Assembly (NCBI GenBank): GCA_964017065.1
Contig: OZ024792.1
Span: 4,831,754 to 4,895,753, forward strand
Direction of reading: 5' to 3'
From: Haliclona indistincta
Taxonomy: Eukaryota > Porifera > Demospongiae > Haplosclerida > Chalinidae
Length of the DNA: 64,000 bases
Shown: in pieces, positions 35,607-48,533 of the stretch
Layout of the letters: each line of letters opens with the position of its first letter
Numbering within the stretch: the first letter of the stretch is position 1
The notes under the pieces: generated by a model
Seen by the model: only the letters and a program-made list of their open reading frames with translations
Told to the model about the DNA's origin: nothing
Database searches by the model: none
Made by a program: the position numbers and the translations under genes

Positions 35607-37248
35607 AACTGGACCAAGATCAAGAAACCAGTTAGTCAGTCTGTCCAATGGCCTGAGAGGAGATATGCCCATGCTGCATCACACATTGCTGGTCCTGTGT
35701 TTATGATGAATGGAGGAGTTGGTGGTTCCACACTGAGTGATGTGTGGTTGTGTGACAATAACCAATGGATCAAGGTGACTCTATTCACAACAGACTAACA
35801 GACTTCTTTCTTGTTTAATATACTGTACATGTCTAGTATTATACGGTTAATAAAATTAATGTGTTGTGTTGTTTTATTGTGTTCTTTAGCTACCAACACT
35901 ATCTGATTCAGTGACACAACGATCCTCTCACTCAGTGTCAGTATTACATCTAGGAGCCCACTGTGTCTGGATACTAGTGTTCGGAGGATGGAAATTCATG
36001 GCTGGCACTAGTATTATAGAGCTAAGTAAGCATAATGTGTGTATCTATGCAGTAGCTACAGCAGCACACGCACTGCAGTGAAGAACTGCACTGACATAAC
36101 TCATCTCCTCTATACAGTCCAGGACACTAGTAGTGGGCAGTGGTGTGTGGAGACAGTGATTAAGAAAAAGTCACTAAGCAAAAACACAGAATACCAGAAG
36201 AGACTGAGGGAAGCCATCATAAAAGGAGTACTAGGAGATCGAGCAAAAGGGGAGACATTGGAAGAGAATTTCATGTTGTTCCATCATGAGACTAGATATC
36301 TGCAACAACAGGTTAGTGTGTAACCGTTATTTGATACATTCAAGATTATCAAGTGTGCAGTGAGTGAGCTGTTTTCTTCATTAGAGTGAGCAGTCTTATC
36401 AGAGGAGGATCAGAGAGCTGGAGGAAGAGATTAGGGGGCTCAGACCCCAGCCCCCAAAACATGGTTAGTCAGGTAATATACGAATTGGGCATGCAAAGAA
36501 TTTACATGAGGACCGGCTATATGCCTCGATATTTGTACTGTAGTTGTGGGCACACGAAATCCCACCAGCGTCTTTCGTGGTTGATGAGACACTGCCAATT
36601 GCAGTGGGGACTTTGCAAGATGAGGGCAGAAGGTACTTCTATAAAACAACAGTTTTTCCCTTCTTCGTACCAGTGACCCTTGGGCTACAACCCTAACCAG
36701 AAAATCGCAGGGGCCCGGCCAGTAGTTGTCAGACCACCCATGTAGTAGCTATGAAGAGCAGATTCTACTGACTTTTGTCTTCTTTTTCTCATCAAACAGA
36801 TCAGCACAGTCAGACAGAACCAGCTAAAGAGACATCACTTGATGAGAGCACCCAGACACCAGCACCAGCTAAAGAGACATCACTTGATGAGAGCACCCAG
36901 GCACCAGAACCCCATACATTAACTTGTAAGGCTTGTGTTGCGTTTGGTTCATTGTACTGACAAACATTTACAGCCAAGGCTCCATCAACTGCTGATCTGA
37001 TGATCCATGTTGCACGTAAAGTACCAACCCAGTGGTACCAAGTTGGAATATTGCTGCATATTGAGACATGTACACTAAATACCATTGAGACACAGAGCAA
37101 TGATCCAATTCGTCTCAGTATTATGGTGTTTGAACAGTGGGAAAAAGAACAAAAGGTTCCATTCACCTGGGAGACTATCATCAGCACTCTTGAGACACTC
37201 GATGAGAAGAAGACAGCTATTGAGATCAAAGAGTGGTTGAATGAATGA
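35607..37248 (+). CDS. Kelch / coiled-coil / death-domain protein (5' end not found)
   Basis: Six exons in continuous phase: 35607-35774, 35890-36025, 36118-36311, 36385-36463, 36800-36925, 36974-37248 (TGA). Exons 1-2 hold kelch-type repeats (RRYAHAASHI ... GG; VFGGWKFMAGTSIIEL), fewer than a full beta-propeller needs, so upstream exons are probably missing or the propeller is degenerate. Exons 3-4 are charged and helical (coiled coil, e.g. RRIRELEEEIRGL). Exon 5 has a 16-residue repeat (PAKETSLDESTQ-type) in two copies. Exon 6, 91 residues, has the length and spacing of a death domain: an amphipathic helix near VPTQWYQVGILL, an Asn/Asp turn, a W in VFEQWEKEQ, TWETIISTLETL, and a final helix ending EIKEWL. 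Death domains recruit partners by homotypic contact in immune and cell-death signalling; kelch propellers bind proteins. No start codon could be assigned. Confidence 0.75.
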
Positions 37249-38707
37249 AGAACTCAATTTACTAGTGTAGTACTATTTTAGTGTAATGACAATGTGATAT
37301 TAAAACTGTTGCAGTACAGTTTTAATTTTTAACAACAATGATCTCAAGTGAATTATCTGTTAGGAGTCTTGACTAGTGTTCCGTGTCTATTAAGTATTAC
37401 ATGTAGCTGTAGTTCAGCATGTACTCATGAGGAGGACATAACCATCAAGATATTGTGCATGGGACCACATGTACCAGAATTAACAACACCGACAATATAC
37501 ACATGTGGAAGTTCCAATTGATCATAAACTGCTGAATGTGCCACTGAAGGAATAGGAGACAATTGTAATGTTATCTACTCATTATGTTCATACGTTTTGA
37601 ACAATCTGATTGGCTGGAGGTCATGTGGTTCACACTAAATTTGTTTAATGTGGCTGTATAGATATTAGAGGAGGAAACTCTTTTATGCATTCATCCTGGA
37701 CAGCTGAAATCTTAGGAAACGGCAAGATGCCAAAATTTGGAGCGCCTTTTTGAGAGTCACTGTCTTGATTTGTGACATCAAGCAAGCAATGTCAGCAACT
37801 TCCTGCATGCAGGCACTTGAGTTCAGCTAGGACAGTAATTATTCAATGAATGGAAGTCTGGTACAGCAAAAATATAGTTGATAGTTATTTCCAGCCCAGT
37901 ACAGCCGACATTTGAATTACATATATTGAAACCAAATGAAGTGCATGAGTGTTGAAAATGCAAAGGTTATAAGCTTAAGGTTAATGGTACTTCAAGCCTT
38001 CAAGCTAGCACACCTTGCATCACACTTGAAAGCTTTGTTTTTGAGAACTGAATACAGTAAAAGATTTGGTTTCATTTATTTTACATCAAAATCTTCACGG
38101 CCACTTTCTTTTGCGATCGCTTTCTTTTGTCTCCATTTACTGGCAATCCACAGTTGAAGATTCGCTGTTATGGATGCCCTTTGTTCTGTACCTCATTTAC
38201 AATTATCTAGATAGTTTTAGCCTGCACTATTGTATCATTAGTCTTTTATTTCCCTATACAAGCAGAAAGAACATGAAAGAACTGATAACTAAATTTAAAG
38301 ATGACAACAATTCTGATACACCAGTGACGATGATGTCTAGCAACGACGACTGTGCTGATGACAGACCTTGTATATAGTAGTAGGAAACTTCTCCTTCTGC
38401 ACGCAACCTCTCCCAGATAGCAACGGAACTCTGATATTGACAGCTCTTCAGGATTCCTTCATGACTGGTTGGTCAGCATACCAAAGCTGCTGCTAAAGAA
38501 ACTGAAAACAGACTCCAGTGGAGCAATCGTTCTGATTAATTCACAATTTCCCGCTCATTCATTATAAGGCGCACTCATTATAGGCGTGGTATATGAATAC
38601 ACAATACGGACAGAATCTCCGTATTTCTCGCCGTATATTACTGTTGCAGGGACACTACTCACCTCCCTTTCTGTTCACTCAGTCAGTCGCCAAAGAAATA
38701 AATAGTA
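37249..38707. other. Intergenic region between the kelch-death gene and DIP2
   Basis: Open frames at 37936-38157 and 38066-38377 lack motifs and splice support. The stretch just before 38708 includes a short duplication (CTCATTATA at about 38555-38582) and is the likely DIP2 promoter and 5' leader; no TATA box was seen. Confidence 0.45.
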
Positions 38708-40972
38708 ATGGCCGCTACGGCAGCCCAAGTTCCGCCAGAGGTGTGGCAGAAAATACGCGAGCTGGAGGAAGAACTTCAAGAAGGTTAGCAACACTTTTGC
38801 GGCAGTGTTTGAAATATCAACAGCCAACAAGCGGGCTCTATCTGTTCGTACTCTCGCCCTAGTGTTTTGTGCTCACCATACATACACTGTGGTGCAGTAG
38901 TGGTCAGCGATACAACTGCACCTAGTTCGCGTTTGTTTGTGTCCAGTCTAGGTGGGACTGACCTCTATGCTGGTGATAGTGATCGTTAATTGATTAGGAG
39001 GGCTGCAACAAGAAGTGCAGTGTTGTAGTGCTACATTGTGTTGAGTTGCATAGCTACTTTGTCAGTTATGCACCTATCACTTGTACATGTAATCCCTCCC
39101 GGGCGAGGGTGGGGTGTAGTGGCGAATTGACCATTCAAATGAAAACCCCACCCTCGCCCGAGCGGGGTTACAATTGTTAGGTGCATTATTGTCATAATAA
39201 TACTATTGACACAAAGTAACTTGTACACATTCTGCTATGCTTCGTGTCTCTATTCTCATTTTCCATTTAATTTGTGACCTCACACTACTCCAGGTGACAT
39301 CACTCAGCAGGGATTTGAAAAGAAAAAGACCAAGCTATTAGCCCCGTACATGACAGGTGAGCAGCGTCTACTAACCATCACCCACGTGGTGGAGCACTAG
39401 TTCGTTTGGTGGTGGACACAGTTAATCTGATTTTCATAATGTGCTCAACTCAGTGTAACCACACAGCTGGCGGGGCGAATGTGTGGGTTCTACACATCAG
39501 TACGTGTGGGTCTACTGTGCTGTGTTAGTGAATAATAGGTAGCGTGGATGGTATCCACCTCCACATGCTTGTCACTATGACAGTCGTGCTCTCATCTTAG
39601 TACAAGATGACACACTTGTTCTCTATCTTGTTCAAAGGCTGCTTAGTGCATTAGAAGTCACCATTCAGCACACACTCACACGACCATTTACCAAAGCTAC
39701 AGCTGTTGCAGTGACGCAGCAAACGTGTATTCCCAAATGAACAGGCATGTTTATTTTAATAAGTGCACATGATCAGCAGCGAAGTATGATGGATTGGGGT
39801 GTGTAACTGAATAGTCCTGTATTAATCATAGGTCAATACATGTCTGCTATAGTGTCTGGTGTAGTACCCGATCACTTGATATTGGAGGAGTGACATGTGT
39901 GTAAACACATCTGTGTGGTCATGGTTCTCATTGCTGGTCATATGTTGTTGTCATCTCACCCACTCATTTTGTGTTCTTGCTAATCGTATGTGTTAGTGCC
40001 TGGTCATGTTAGCTTTGCTTGATTGATTGACTCAGTGAAGTGTTAAGAACTTTGTGTCAACTTCCTAGAGAGGGCAGTCTGACTGACTCGTTGCTGTTTC
40101 ATTTTTGTTTGTAGCTGAGAGAGAAGGCGCAGTGTCAGCTGGTAGTAGCTCATCAGGACGATCCGTGTCTCCCTCTCCGATGGGCAACCACAGTGAACTT
40201 CTCCACAGTGAGTATCTGTGTGCATGACATCATGGTTTGTGTACGTGTGTCTATGTGATGCCGTCAAGGTGTGCATATGTATATGTGTGTACATAAGAAA
40301 TAGTGTGTTTGTAGTCACGTTGTACAACTGAAAGTGTCTGTTATTTATGTGTCGCATCTGATACACTGTTGTGACGCACAATCCACTCACTGGTCTTTTG
40401 TCTCTCCAGGTGGTCGCACAGCTGCTGCAGTAGCTGCTCTAGAGAGGTCCTTTGGACAGCAAGATGAGGACATTTCACTGCGCAGGCTGAACCTCTCGAG
40501 CACTCACGACTACTCCAGCATGTCACCTTCTCCTAGCTTTGACTCCAGCAGCATTGGAGGCACTAGCAGTAGGACAGGTACACCAGGAACACCTTCTCGT
40601 CCTCCTGTGAGCAACAGCAGCTTACTAACCAGTTCATTCTTTTAAAACGGTCATCATTACAGGGCTCACCACCTCCTCCCACGATGCCCAAGTCAAGTGT
40701 AGTCGCTGCTCGTCGCCAGCAACTTCAAACTCAGCAACTTGCTCAGCAACAAAGTATGTACATGTACAAGTATGGTTGTAGTAGTGGTCAACTTATCATG
40801 GGCTGACAGCAGTTTGATGAGTGATCTGCTTGTCTTGTTTTCATAGCTGGTAAAGGAGGGGTCTCTCAGAAGATTCAACAATTGCTGAATACGCTGAAAC
40901 GACCAAAGAAGAATCGAAGACCGATCGAGGAGTATTACCAAGACGACGACTCACAGAGTAAGTGTGACTACC

Positions 40973-41053
<81 letters not shown>

Positions 41054-44000
41054 ATGTACTCTCAGTCACTAGTCACTGTCTCCCTCAGATCCAGCAGCAG
41101 ATGATCCATCAGCACCTCGTCCCATTGGACCCATGATGTCACCAGCCAGTGGGGTACCTCTGGAGGTATGTTCGCATGCACTTGTATTCCTTATCCTGTC
41201 TCTGCTTTCTTCAGAGTCGTCATGACTGGCATCGTAATATCGAGGCAGCCATTCAGCACCACAGCAGTACAATGGGCAAGCATCCCGCCATCAGTATAGT
41301 GGAATCAAATGGGAAATCATCAGTAGCAGCAACATACAGTTAGTGGTAGACACAATAACACACTAATGTAGGATACTGGTCGATTCAAGGAGTCTATACT
41401 GTTTGTGCTGTGTGCATGGACTACTTGTAATTGTCACATTATTTCTTTAGAACCTGTCTATAAACACCATCAATACACTAACTGTGTGCTGTTTGTGGTT
41501 TTGGTTCCGCAGCATGGGTTGCGATGTCTCCATTCACTGTGCTTGTTTGTGCTGCTAGCAATGTGCTGGCACGATGCTACTGGGAGTTCTCTATAGACTG
41601 TATTCTACCATGAATCTAGTGTGTATAATCATTGGTATTGTGTGTATTGCAGTACAGTGTGTGAATGGATTAGTAACTGTATTCATTTGTCTAACGACTA
41701 GGTATTATATAAATAAAGCTAGTTAATGACCCATCTACAATAACCTATGTTTATGATTGTCTCTTGACTCCCACTTCTTCCCCCTTACCCCCCTCACACA
41801 CTTCTTCAGACAAGCTTGCTGTCAGATCACAAAAAGTTGCCCACTATCTATTGAACAAGCTAGGCGGAGGAAAAGCTGTCAAACCAGGAGACAGAGTAAG
41901 TGGTGATCTAGTGCTCTTATAAAACCATCATTCGCCTCTGACTCTCTCTCTCTCTCTCTTTCTCTCTCTGTCTAGGTTGCTCTTGTGTTTCGTACTGATG
42001 AAGCCGCTACATTTGCTGCTGCTTTCTATGGTTGTATCTTTGCTGCTGTGATCCCAGTAGCTATTGAACCACCAGCAACAAAAGATGTAAGTGTAGTCTC
42101 TAGGAGGGGCCCAGCCCTGGGATGGATTGTGTCTAATAGGCTACATCCTGGTATACTCAATGGTGTGCTTTATCTGTTTGCCAACAATCAATGATCTATC
42201 ATACTTGGACTAAGTAGATGTTGATTAGTCAGAACAGTGTTACATACTGCTGGTATCCTAGTGACATGTGTGTTGCTATAGGACCCTGGTGGACAACAGG
42301 TCGGGTTCCTGCTCAACAGTCTCAGTATCACAGTAGCTATTACTAGCGAGGCAACAGCAAGACTCTTACCAAAGGAGGAAGGAAAGGATCATATAGTGCA
42401 CTTCAAAGGTCAGTACATGGCAGGTCACTTGTCGCGATGAAAATGACAATTCAATGAGGCCACGCCCACTTATCCAGTGCCACAGAAAGTTGCCGAAAAG
42501 AAACGCTTGTAGCTTTGTGCGCGCTGCTTTTGCTGAGCGAAGCTTGACCTTTGTAGTCAAACCATACACTATGCTTGGTGGCCTCATTGAATTGTCGTTT
42601 TCATTGCGACAAGTGACCTACAAACCCTGTATCAGCAGTACATAGTGAGTGTGTTATTGTAAATGAACCATACTATGCATTGAGACAGGTGTACAATGCT
42701 AGTGGTACAGTGATGTGTCTACATGTTTTGATGTTGAGATAGTGATACCAAACACTGTTATCATTGTCAAACTAAACTAACATGTGTCCTTGCTGCTGTG
42801 TAGTGTATCATGTGTTTGTGTTACTAGCAGTGATAACACTAATATTATTACTGCAGGATGGCCCAGACTCACATGGTTTGTAGCAGAACATCTTCCCAAG
42901 CCATCACGTGACTGGACTCCTCCACCAAGACCGCAAGTCGACTCACCTGCTTACATTGAGGTATGTAGTAGTAGTACAGTTACAGATGTACTTAATGAAC
43001 CACTCCAGTACTCTCGAGCTAAAGACGGCTCATCACTTGGTGTTACTGTTACTCGAGATGGATTACTCACTCACTGTCGATCACTCACTACTGCCTGTCA
43101 CTACAGAGAAGGTCAGTGTTGCTAATGTCCTAGAGCAATGTGACAATGTCAGTGTGATGTGTGATTCTTTGATGGAGTTTGTGCAATTATGTCCAGGTGA
43201 GGTTGTGGTGTGCACTGAGGATCCCAAGAGATCAATCGGTCTATGGCATGGAGTGATGGCTGCTACATACAATGGACTACATGTTGTGTTTGTACCGCCT
43301 AGTATAATGACAACCATGCCTGTAGCCTGGCTGCACATGATTCAAAAACACAGAGGTACAATTACTCTATTTCCTATACATTCTCACTCATTTTCTTCGT
43401 GATTAGCTTCATGTGTAATCAGCTCGTCTCGTGCTCTCGGTGGTTGTATTGCACTAGCTGGACATAAAGAGCTCCGTGATGTCTCACTAGATGGTGTCAG
43501 AATGCTCCTACTGGAGGATGGAGCCAATCCTTGTGAGTTCTATCAGTCTACTAGGTCTGAATGCATGCTGACCCTTCCATTTCTATAGGGTCACTGGCCA
43601 GTAGTGACATGTTCTTTGAAGCATACAGTAACAAAGGTCTTGCCAGAGAGGCACTGTGTCCCTGTGCTGGCTCGCCTGAAACACTTACTGTCTCTCTTCG
43701 ACGGTCAGTTTAAATCGACCGATGTTTGTATGCATTGTTTATTGAGACTGTGTTACACAGGCCGTCACCCAACACACCTAGTGGGCGTGGTGTCATGTCA
43801 ATATCCTGTCTCAGCTATGGTGTAGTGAGAGTGGAAGAGCCGGGCAGTATCACCTCACTGACCCTACAGGACGTGGGGATGGTGATGCCTGGAGGTAAGC
43901 AAGCAGCATCAATCAAGCTACATGTGACCTTGTCTCCTGCCCAGCTCGTATTGTGGTAGTCAAAATCAATGGTCCCAGTATCCTCTGTCGAAGTGATGAG

Positions 44001-45396
44001 GTGGGAGAGATCTGTGTACAGAGTGGAGCATCTGGTGTTGGGTTCTGGGGACTGCCTGGAAAGACTACCAACGTCTTTCAGGTTAGGAACAAAATTTTAA
44101 AATTCAATTCTTGAATCTCTATCAGGTTCAACCACTTGACGAGAACAAGGAACCTGCTAATCTAGGCAGCTTCATGAGGACAGGGCTATTGGGCTTTGTC
44201 GGTGAAGGTGGTCTTGTCTTCATTTGTGGAACAATGGATGGACTGATTCAGATAGCTGGCCGTCGCCACAACACAGAAGATCTGATAGCTACTGTTATGG
44301 CGGTAGAACCTCACTCATTCATCTACAAGGGCAGGTGAGTAAAGGGTGTATTATCCAGTGATGTAGTGTGACAATGCTGTTAAATGCATTTCTCATGTTG
44401 TACAGAATCGTGGTGTTCTCGGTGACCGTCTACAAGGAAGAGAGAGTAGTGGTAGTGGCTGAACAGAAACCAAACTGCTCTGACGAAGAGGCATTCACAT
44501 GGATGAACAGTGTGGTACCAGCAGTGGAGAGTATTCATGGTGTCAACCTGTACGCCATAGTGCTCCTTTCTCCAGGCAAACTACCCAGGGTAAGAGACAA
44601 TCGTGTGTATGTACATGTGGGAAAACATGTTGTAATGGTTGAATAGTGAATAGATTGATTGTTTCCTTCATAGCGTCCAAATGGAGCCGTGTATGTTCAC
44701 GAGACCAGACATAGGTTCACCGAAGGCACACTGCATCCAGTCAACCTCCTCATGTGCCCTTATCAGTGAGTGTGTGCACAATATACCTGTTCAATGTTGA
44801 ACTTGCTTTGTCCTGTTTGTAGGTCTGTCAGCAACTTGCCCGTACCCAAGCAATTTCCATGTACGCACAAATCCTGTCTTTATACTTCCTACTCTTAATC
44901 GTGCACTGTCACTATCTTTATCTTCTTTCTCTAGCTATGGGTGTGGCTGCTCAGATGATAGGTGATCTGGTCACTGGTAGGGTCACGGACACTACCGACT
45001 TCAGTACAGCTACTCTCGAGGAAAGCACTGATAGTACTGGTCCAGGTAATGGAGAGTATCTCAGTGCCTTCCTGAGATGGAGAGCACAGAACCAGTCAGA
45101 CACTCTGTTGTTCACTCTAGTTGATGCTAAGGTAAGACTTGACAAAGACCCACTTTTGACGATTGTTTACTTGCTGGATTTAGGGGCATCCATCAAAGAC
45201 AATGAGTTCAATACAGCTACACAAGAAGGCGGAGAGGCTGGGGGCATATCTAGTAGACAAACTCAAGCTAAACTCAGGCGATCACGTTGCTCTGGTCTTC
45301 TATCCTGGAATTGACCTGATAGTAGCGTTCTTTGGGTGCCTCTATGTTGGTAAGCTAGTGTGTTGCTAATTGGTGGTGGTGACACCATGTTCTCTC

Positions 45397-45473
<77 letters not shown>

Positions 45474-47932
45474 CACAGGAGTCACACCAGTAGTTGTACA
45501 GCCTCCTGCTGCCAGCAACCTCCATGGCTCCTTGCCTGTTCTCAAGCTAACAGTTGAGCTGGGTAATGCCCGTGCCATATTGTCAACTCACAACATCATC
45601 AAGATGCTCCGATCCAAGGTTTGTACACATTTTGAACTTTTGGTTTGTAAACAAAAGCCTGTTCAAAATTTGTTGTATTGCATTGTGTTGTTCATGCATG
45701 TGTTTTTCTTTCTTTAGGAAGCAGCACAGGTGATGGACATGCGTGGTCTGCCCCCATTTGTGGAGACTGAAGATATGCCGAAAAAGAAGCTTGACAGATT
45801 CTATCGTCCGCCAACACCTGAACTGATAGCTTACCTTGACTTCTCAGTCTCTACAACAGGAGTCCTGTCAGGAGTGAAGGTAAAGGAAGCGACTCAAGAA
45901 AGAATGATAGAAATATACACTGATTGCAGTTCCTACCACGTGTGGTTGTTTCCTATTACATGTGGTTGTTATTTGTTCTCGTCTTGGTCTAGGTTTCTCA
46001 TGCTGCTGTGCTCAACATGTGTAAGCATCACAAGCAGATTAATGAGCTCTACCCCTCTCGAGAGGTAGCAGTCTGCCTTGATCCTTACTCTGGTCTTGGA
46101 CTAGTGCTCTGGTGCCTCTCTGGGTCAGTACACCACCCTCCGTGTGATACTCACTCTCACTCACTCTCTCTCTCTCTCTCTCTGTAGTGTATATGCCGGT
46201 CATCACTCCATTCTCATCAATCCATGGGACTTGGAACAGAACCCACTGCTCTGGCTCTCCATACTGTCGCACAACAAAGGTAAGAGAGAGTGTGAGAGTC
46301 TGTCTTGCTATAGACTATACAGTATTTGAGTTGCATAGCACACTATTGTTCAGCGCTACATGTAAACATGTGTACTCTCACTCGTGCAGTCCGAGACACA
46401 TATTGCAACTACTCGGTCATTGATTTGTGTTGTCGTGGACTAGGGACATCACTGGAACTGCTCAAGGTATGTATAGTCAACATTGTGTGTTCAATGTTAG
46501 GAATGTGTGTGTTGGCTGCAGTCCAAAGGCATTGATCTGACCTCACTGGGCACCTGTGTGGTCGTAAGTGAAGAGAGACCAAGAGTGCATCTTCTCAACT
46601 CATTCAAACACCTGTTCGGAATTATGGGACTCTCTCCACGATCTGTTAGCTGTTCATTTGGCTGCAGAGTCAACCCAGTCATCTGCCTACAGGTAACCAA
46701 AGCTGCTTTTTGAATGAACACAATTATGTATTCTTCACCTGTGTAGGGTGCTCAACACTCGGAGCCTTCCTCTACGTATGTAGACTACCGAGCTCTTCGG
46801 CTGGACAGGTTTGTGTATAATTTAATGCACAATGTGTAGATAATGTGTGTATTTGTGTATAGACTCATACTCCTGGAGAAAGGATCGCCAAACAGTGTCT
46901 GTCTCATGGAGTCTGCTAAGGTGACTATTTTCATTTTGCTTCTGCTACACGTGCTACGATGCTTTTTTCTTCTGTTAGATCCTGAATACTTGTCGTGTAG
47001 TGATAGTCAATCCTGAGACTAGAGTGCCTTGTGCCCACACTGATCTGGGAGAGGTTAGTTTTTTGATGCATTCATAGTTAAAGTTTACCATACAGGGGAT
47101 ATTTTGAGTTATTAAAAAATTTAAGTGCCTTTCACAAAATTTAAGTGCCTTTCACAAAAACTGCTAGCAATTTTTCACGAAAAATAGATCCGCGAAAAAT
47201 TTTCTCTGTCCTTTGATTTTGACAAAAGTTATGACCTATTCGATAATACTGGGCATTGCCTCACTGCAGATTTGGGTGTCATCTCCTCACAATGGCAGTG
47301 GTTTCTATGGTCTGAAGGACGAGATCAATGACTCTCTGTCGCAAGATCATTTCCAGAGCATGCTTGCTGGTGGTGCTGATCTCACAAGTAAATACGCCAG
47401 AACAGGATACCTCGGATTCATAGTGAAATCAGACAAGACAGACCAGTATGGAGGTACCAGTATAGCACCTAGCTAGTTCATGCTTAATCTCTTTCTCTTC
47501 CATCAGTTCCCTACAACAGCCTTTACGTTGTGGGATCAGTAGACGAGAGTCTCAGTATTCGAGGTTTCCGATATCAACCATCTGATTTGGAGGCTTCTGT
47601 CATCCGTTGTCACAAAAACATATGTGGAAGGTATGACTCACACAGTTCATCAACTAAGTCGTTCTCTTTTTCTCAACAGTGCTGTCTTTACATCCAACAA
47701 GTTGCTTGTCGTCGTTGCTGAACTGACGGGCAATGAAGAAGACGCTCTAGACATTGTCCCCGTCATAACAACCACTCTGTTGGAGGAGCATCAGCTTGTG
47801 ACCGGGATCGTGGTAGTCGCTGACCCTGGAACAATCCCTATCAATTCACGCGGAGAGAAGCAAAGAATACACCTCCGTGATTCTTTCCTAGCGGACGAAA
47901 TAGACCCAATTTACGTTGCATACAACCTGTAG
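38708..47932 (+). CDS. DIP2: Disco-interacting protein 2 homologue (complete, 1482 residues)
   Basis: Thirty-six exons joined by GT/AG sites give 4449 nt with no phase break. In order: first ATG at 38708 with an in-frame TAA three codons upstream; exon 2 39294-39356; exons 9-22 (41810-44860) the first adenylate-forming domain; exons 23-36 (44935-47932) the second. The N-terminal 45 residues (ELEEELQEGDITQQGFEKKK) match the DMAP1-binding-type start of DIP2 proteins. A low-complexity Ser/Gln linker leads to LLNTLKRPKKNRRPIEEYYQ. Both large domains are of the fatty-acyl-AMP ligase-like type; the second contains LDFSVSTTGVLSGVK at the nucleotide-loop position and ends INSRGEKQRIHLRDSFLADE, as in animal DIP2. 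Length is close to the 1.5-1.6 thousand residues of vertebrate paralogues. DIP2 proteins are cytosolic, linked to diacylglycerol handling and neuronal patterning in other animals; whether the domains ligate acyl-AMP is uncertain. Introns are mostly below 200 nt, some with (CT)n tracts and one MITE. Confidence 0.97.
39089..39172. repeat. GC-rich hairpin in DIP2 intron 1
   Basis: GGGCGAGGGTGGGGT is mirrored by ACCCCACCCTCGCCC around a loop of about 35 bases. It lies in the intron between exons 1 and 2 and could be a tiny MITE or an RNA hairpin in the pre-mRNA. Confidence 0.75.
40976..41053. repeat. (CT)n / (TCTG)n microsatellite in a DIP2 intron
   Basis: A pyrimidine run of nearly 80 bases between exons 6 and 7, close to the 3' splice site. 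It can act as a long polypyrimidine tract. Confidence 0.95.
42416..42629. mobile_element. TA-flanked MITE in DIP2 intron 11
   Basis: The inverted arms GCAGGTCACTTGTCGC and GCGACAAGTGACC match the MITE at 14989-15302, with TA on both sides. It is shorter and more diverged, in particular at its left end. It does not disturb the splice sites of exons 11 and 12. Confidence 0.8.
45396..45470. repeat. (CT)n microsatellite in a DIP2 intron
   Basis: About 75 bases of nearly pure CT ending just before the acceptor of exon 25. The open frames on both strands here (poly Leu-Ser, poly Arg-Glu) are artefacts. Confidence 0.95.
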
Positions 47933-48533
47933 TCTCCCTTCATTTTCCTTCGTCGTCCTCTCACTTGCATTGAGTAATGTTGTTGACTTTTCGTAGCACC
48001 CACCTCACTAAACTAAGAAATTAACAATGTTAGCACTGCATTGCACAGAGTTTACCAACTTATAACATTTTGTTGTGCATGTACAGTATTACAAAAAAAT
48101 ACAATTTTAATAATTCCACTATGCACAAAAATTAATCATGAGTTTACTTGTACAGACAGTGAAAGTACGCAATGCAAGACTAGTGTCAGTAAAATGTAAT
48201 ATCAACGTGTATGCATGGTTGACCACGAGCACCATGCTGCAGGAGAGAAGATACGTATTCCAAGTAGCGAACGCTTAGCAGGAGGCGGCCCATGAGTTTT
48301 ATGTAAAAAAGACAAGTTTGCTTCAATTTTTGTAAAATTAATTCAGAATAGATGTAGCAGAAAAGACCATAATAATATTATTATAATAATTTTATATAAT
48401 TCTACACATTATATATTGTCATTGCATTGTAACACTGTTGATGAGAGAGTCTTTGGTAGGTCAGAATAAAACACAAATTAATGATTAGCTTGGTAAGTGT
48501 TGTGAGAATCATTGTGATAGATATTATAAAATG
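47933..48533. other. Shared 3' region of two convergent genes
   Basis: DIP2 ends at 47932 and the Rho-GEF kinase gene, on the other strand, ends at 48534, so about 600 bases hold both 3' ends. The stretch is AT-rich; no gene is seen in it. Confidence 0.6.

Noticed and set aside
45263..45578. Poly Arg-Glu and poly Leu-Ser open frames
   Set aside because: Caused by the (CT)n microsatellite in a DIP2 intron.
38708..47932. Two separate genes for the two adenylate-forming domains
   Set aside because: Exons 22 and 23 join in phase, no start or poly(A) signal lies between, and animal DIP2 proteins carry both domains in one chain.
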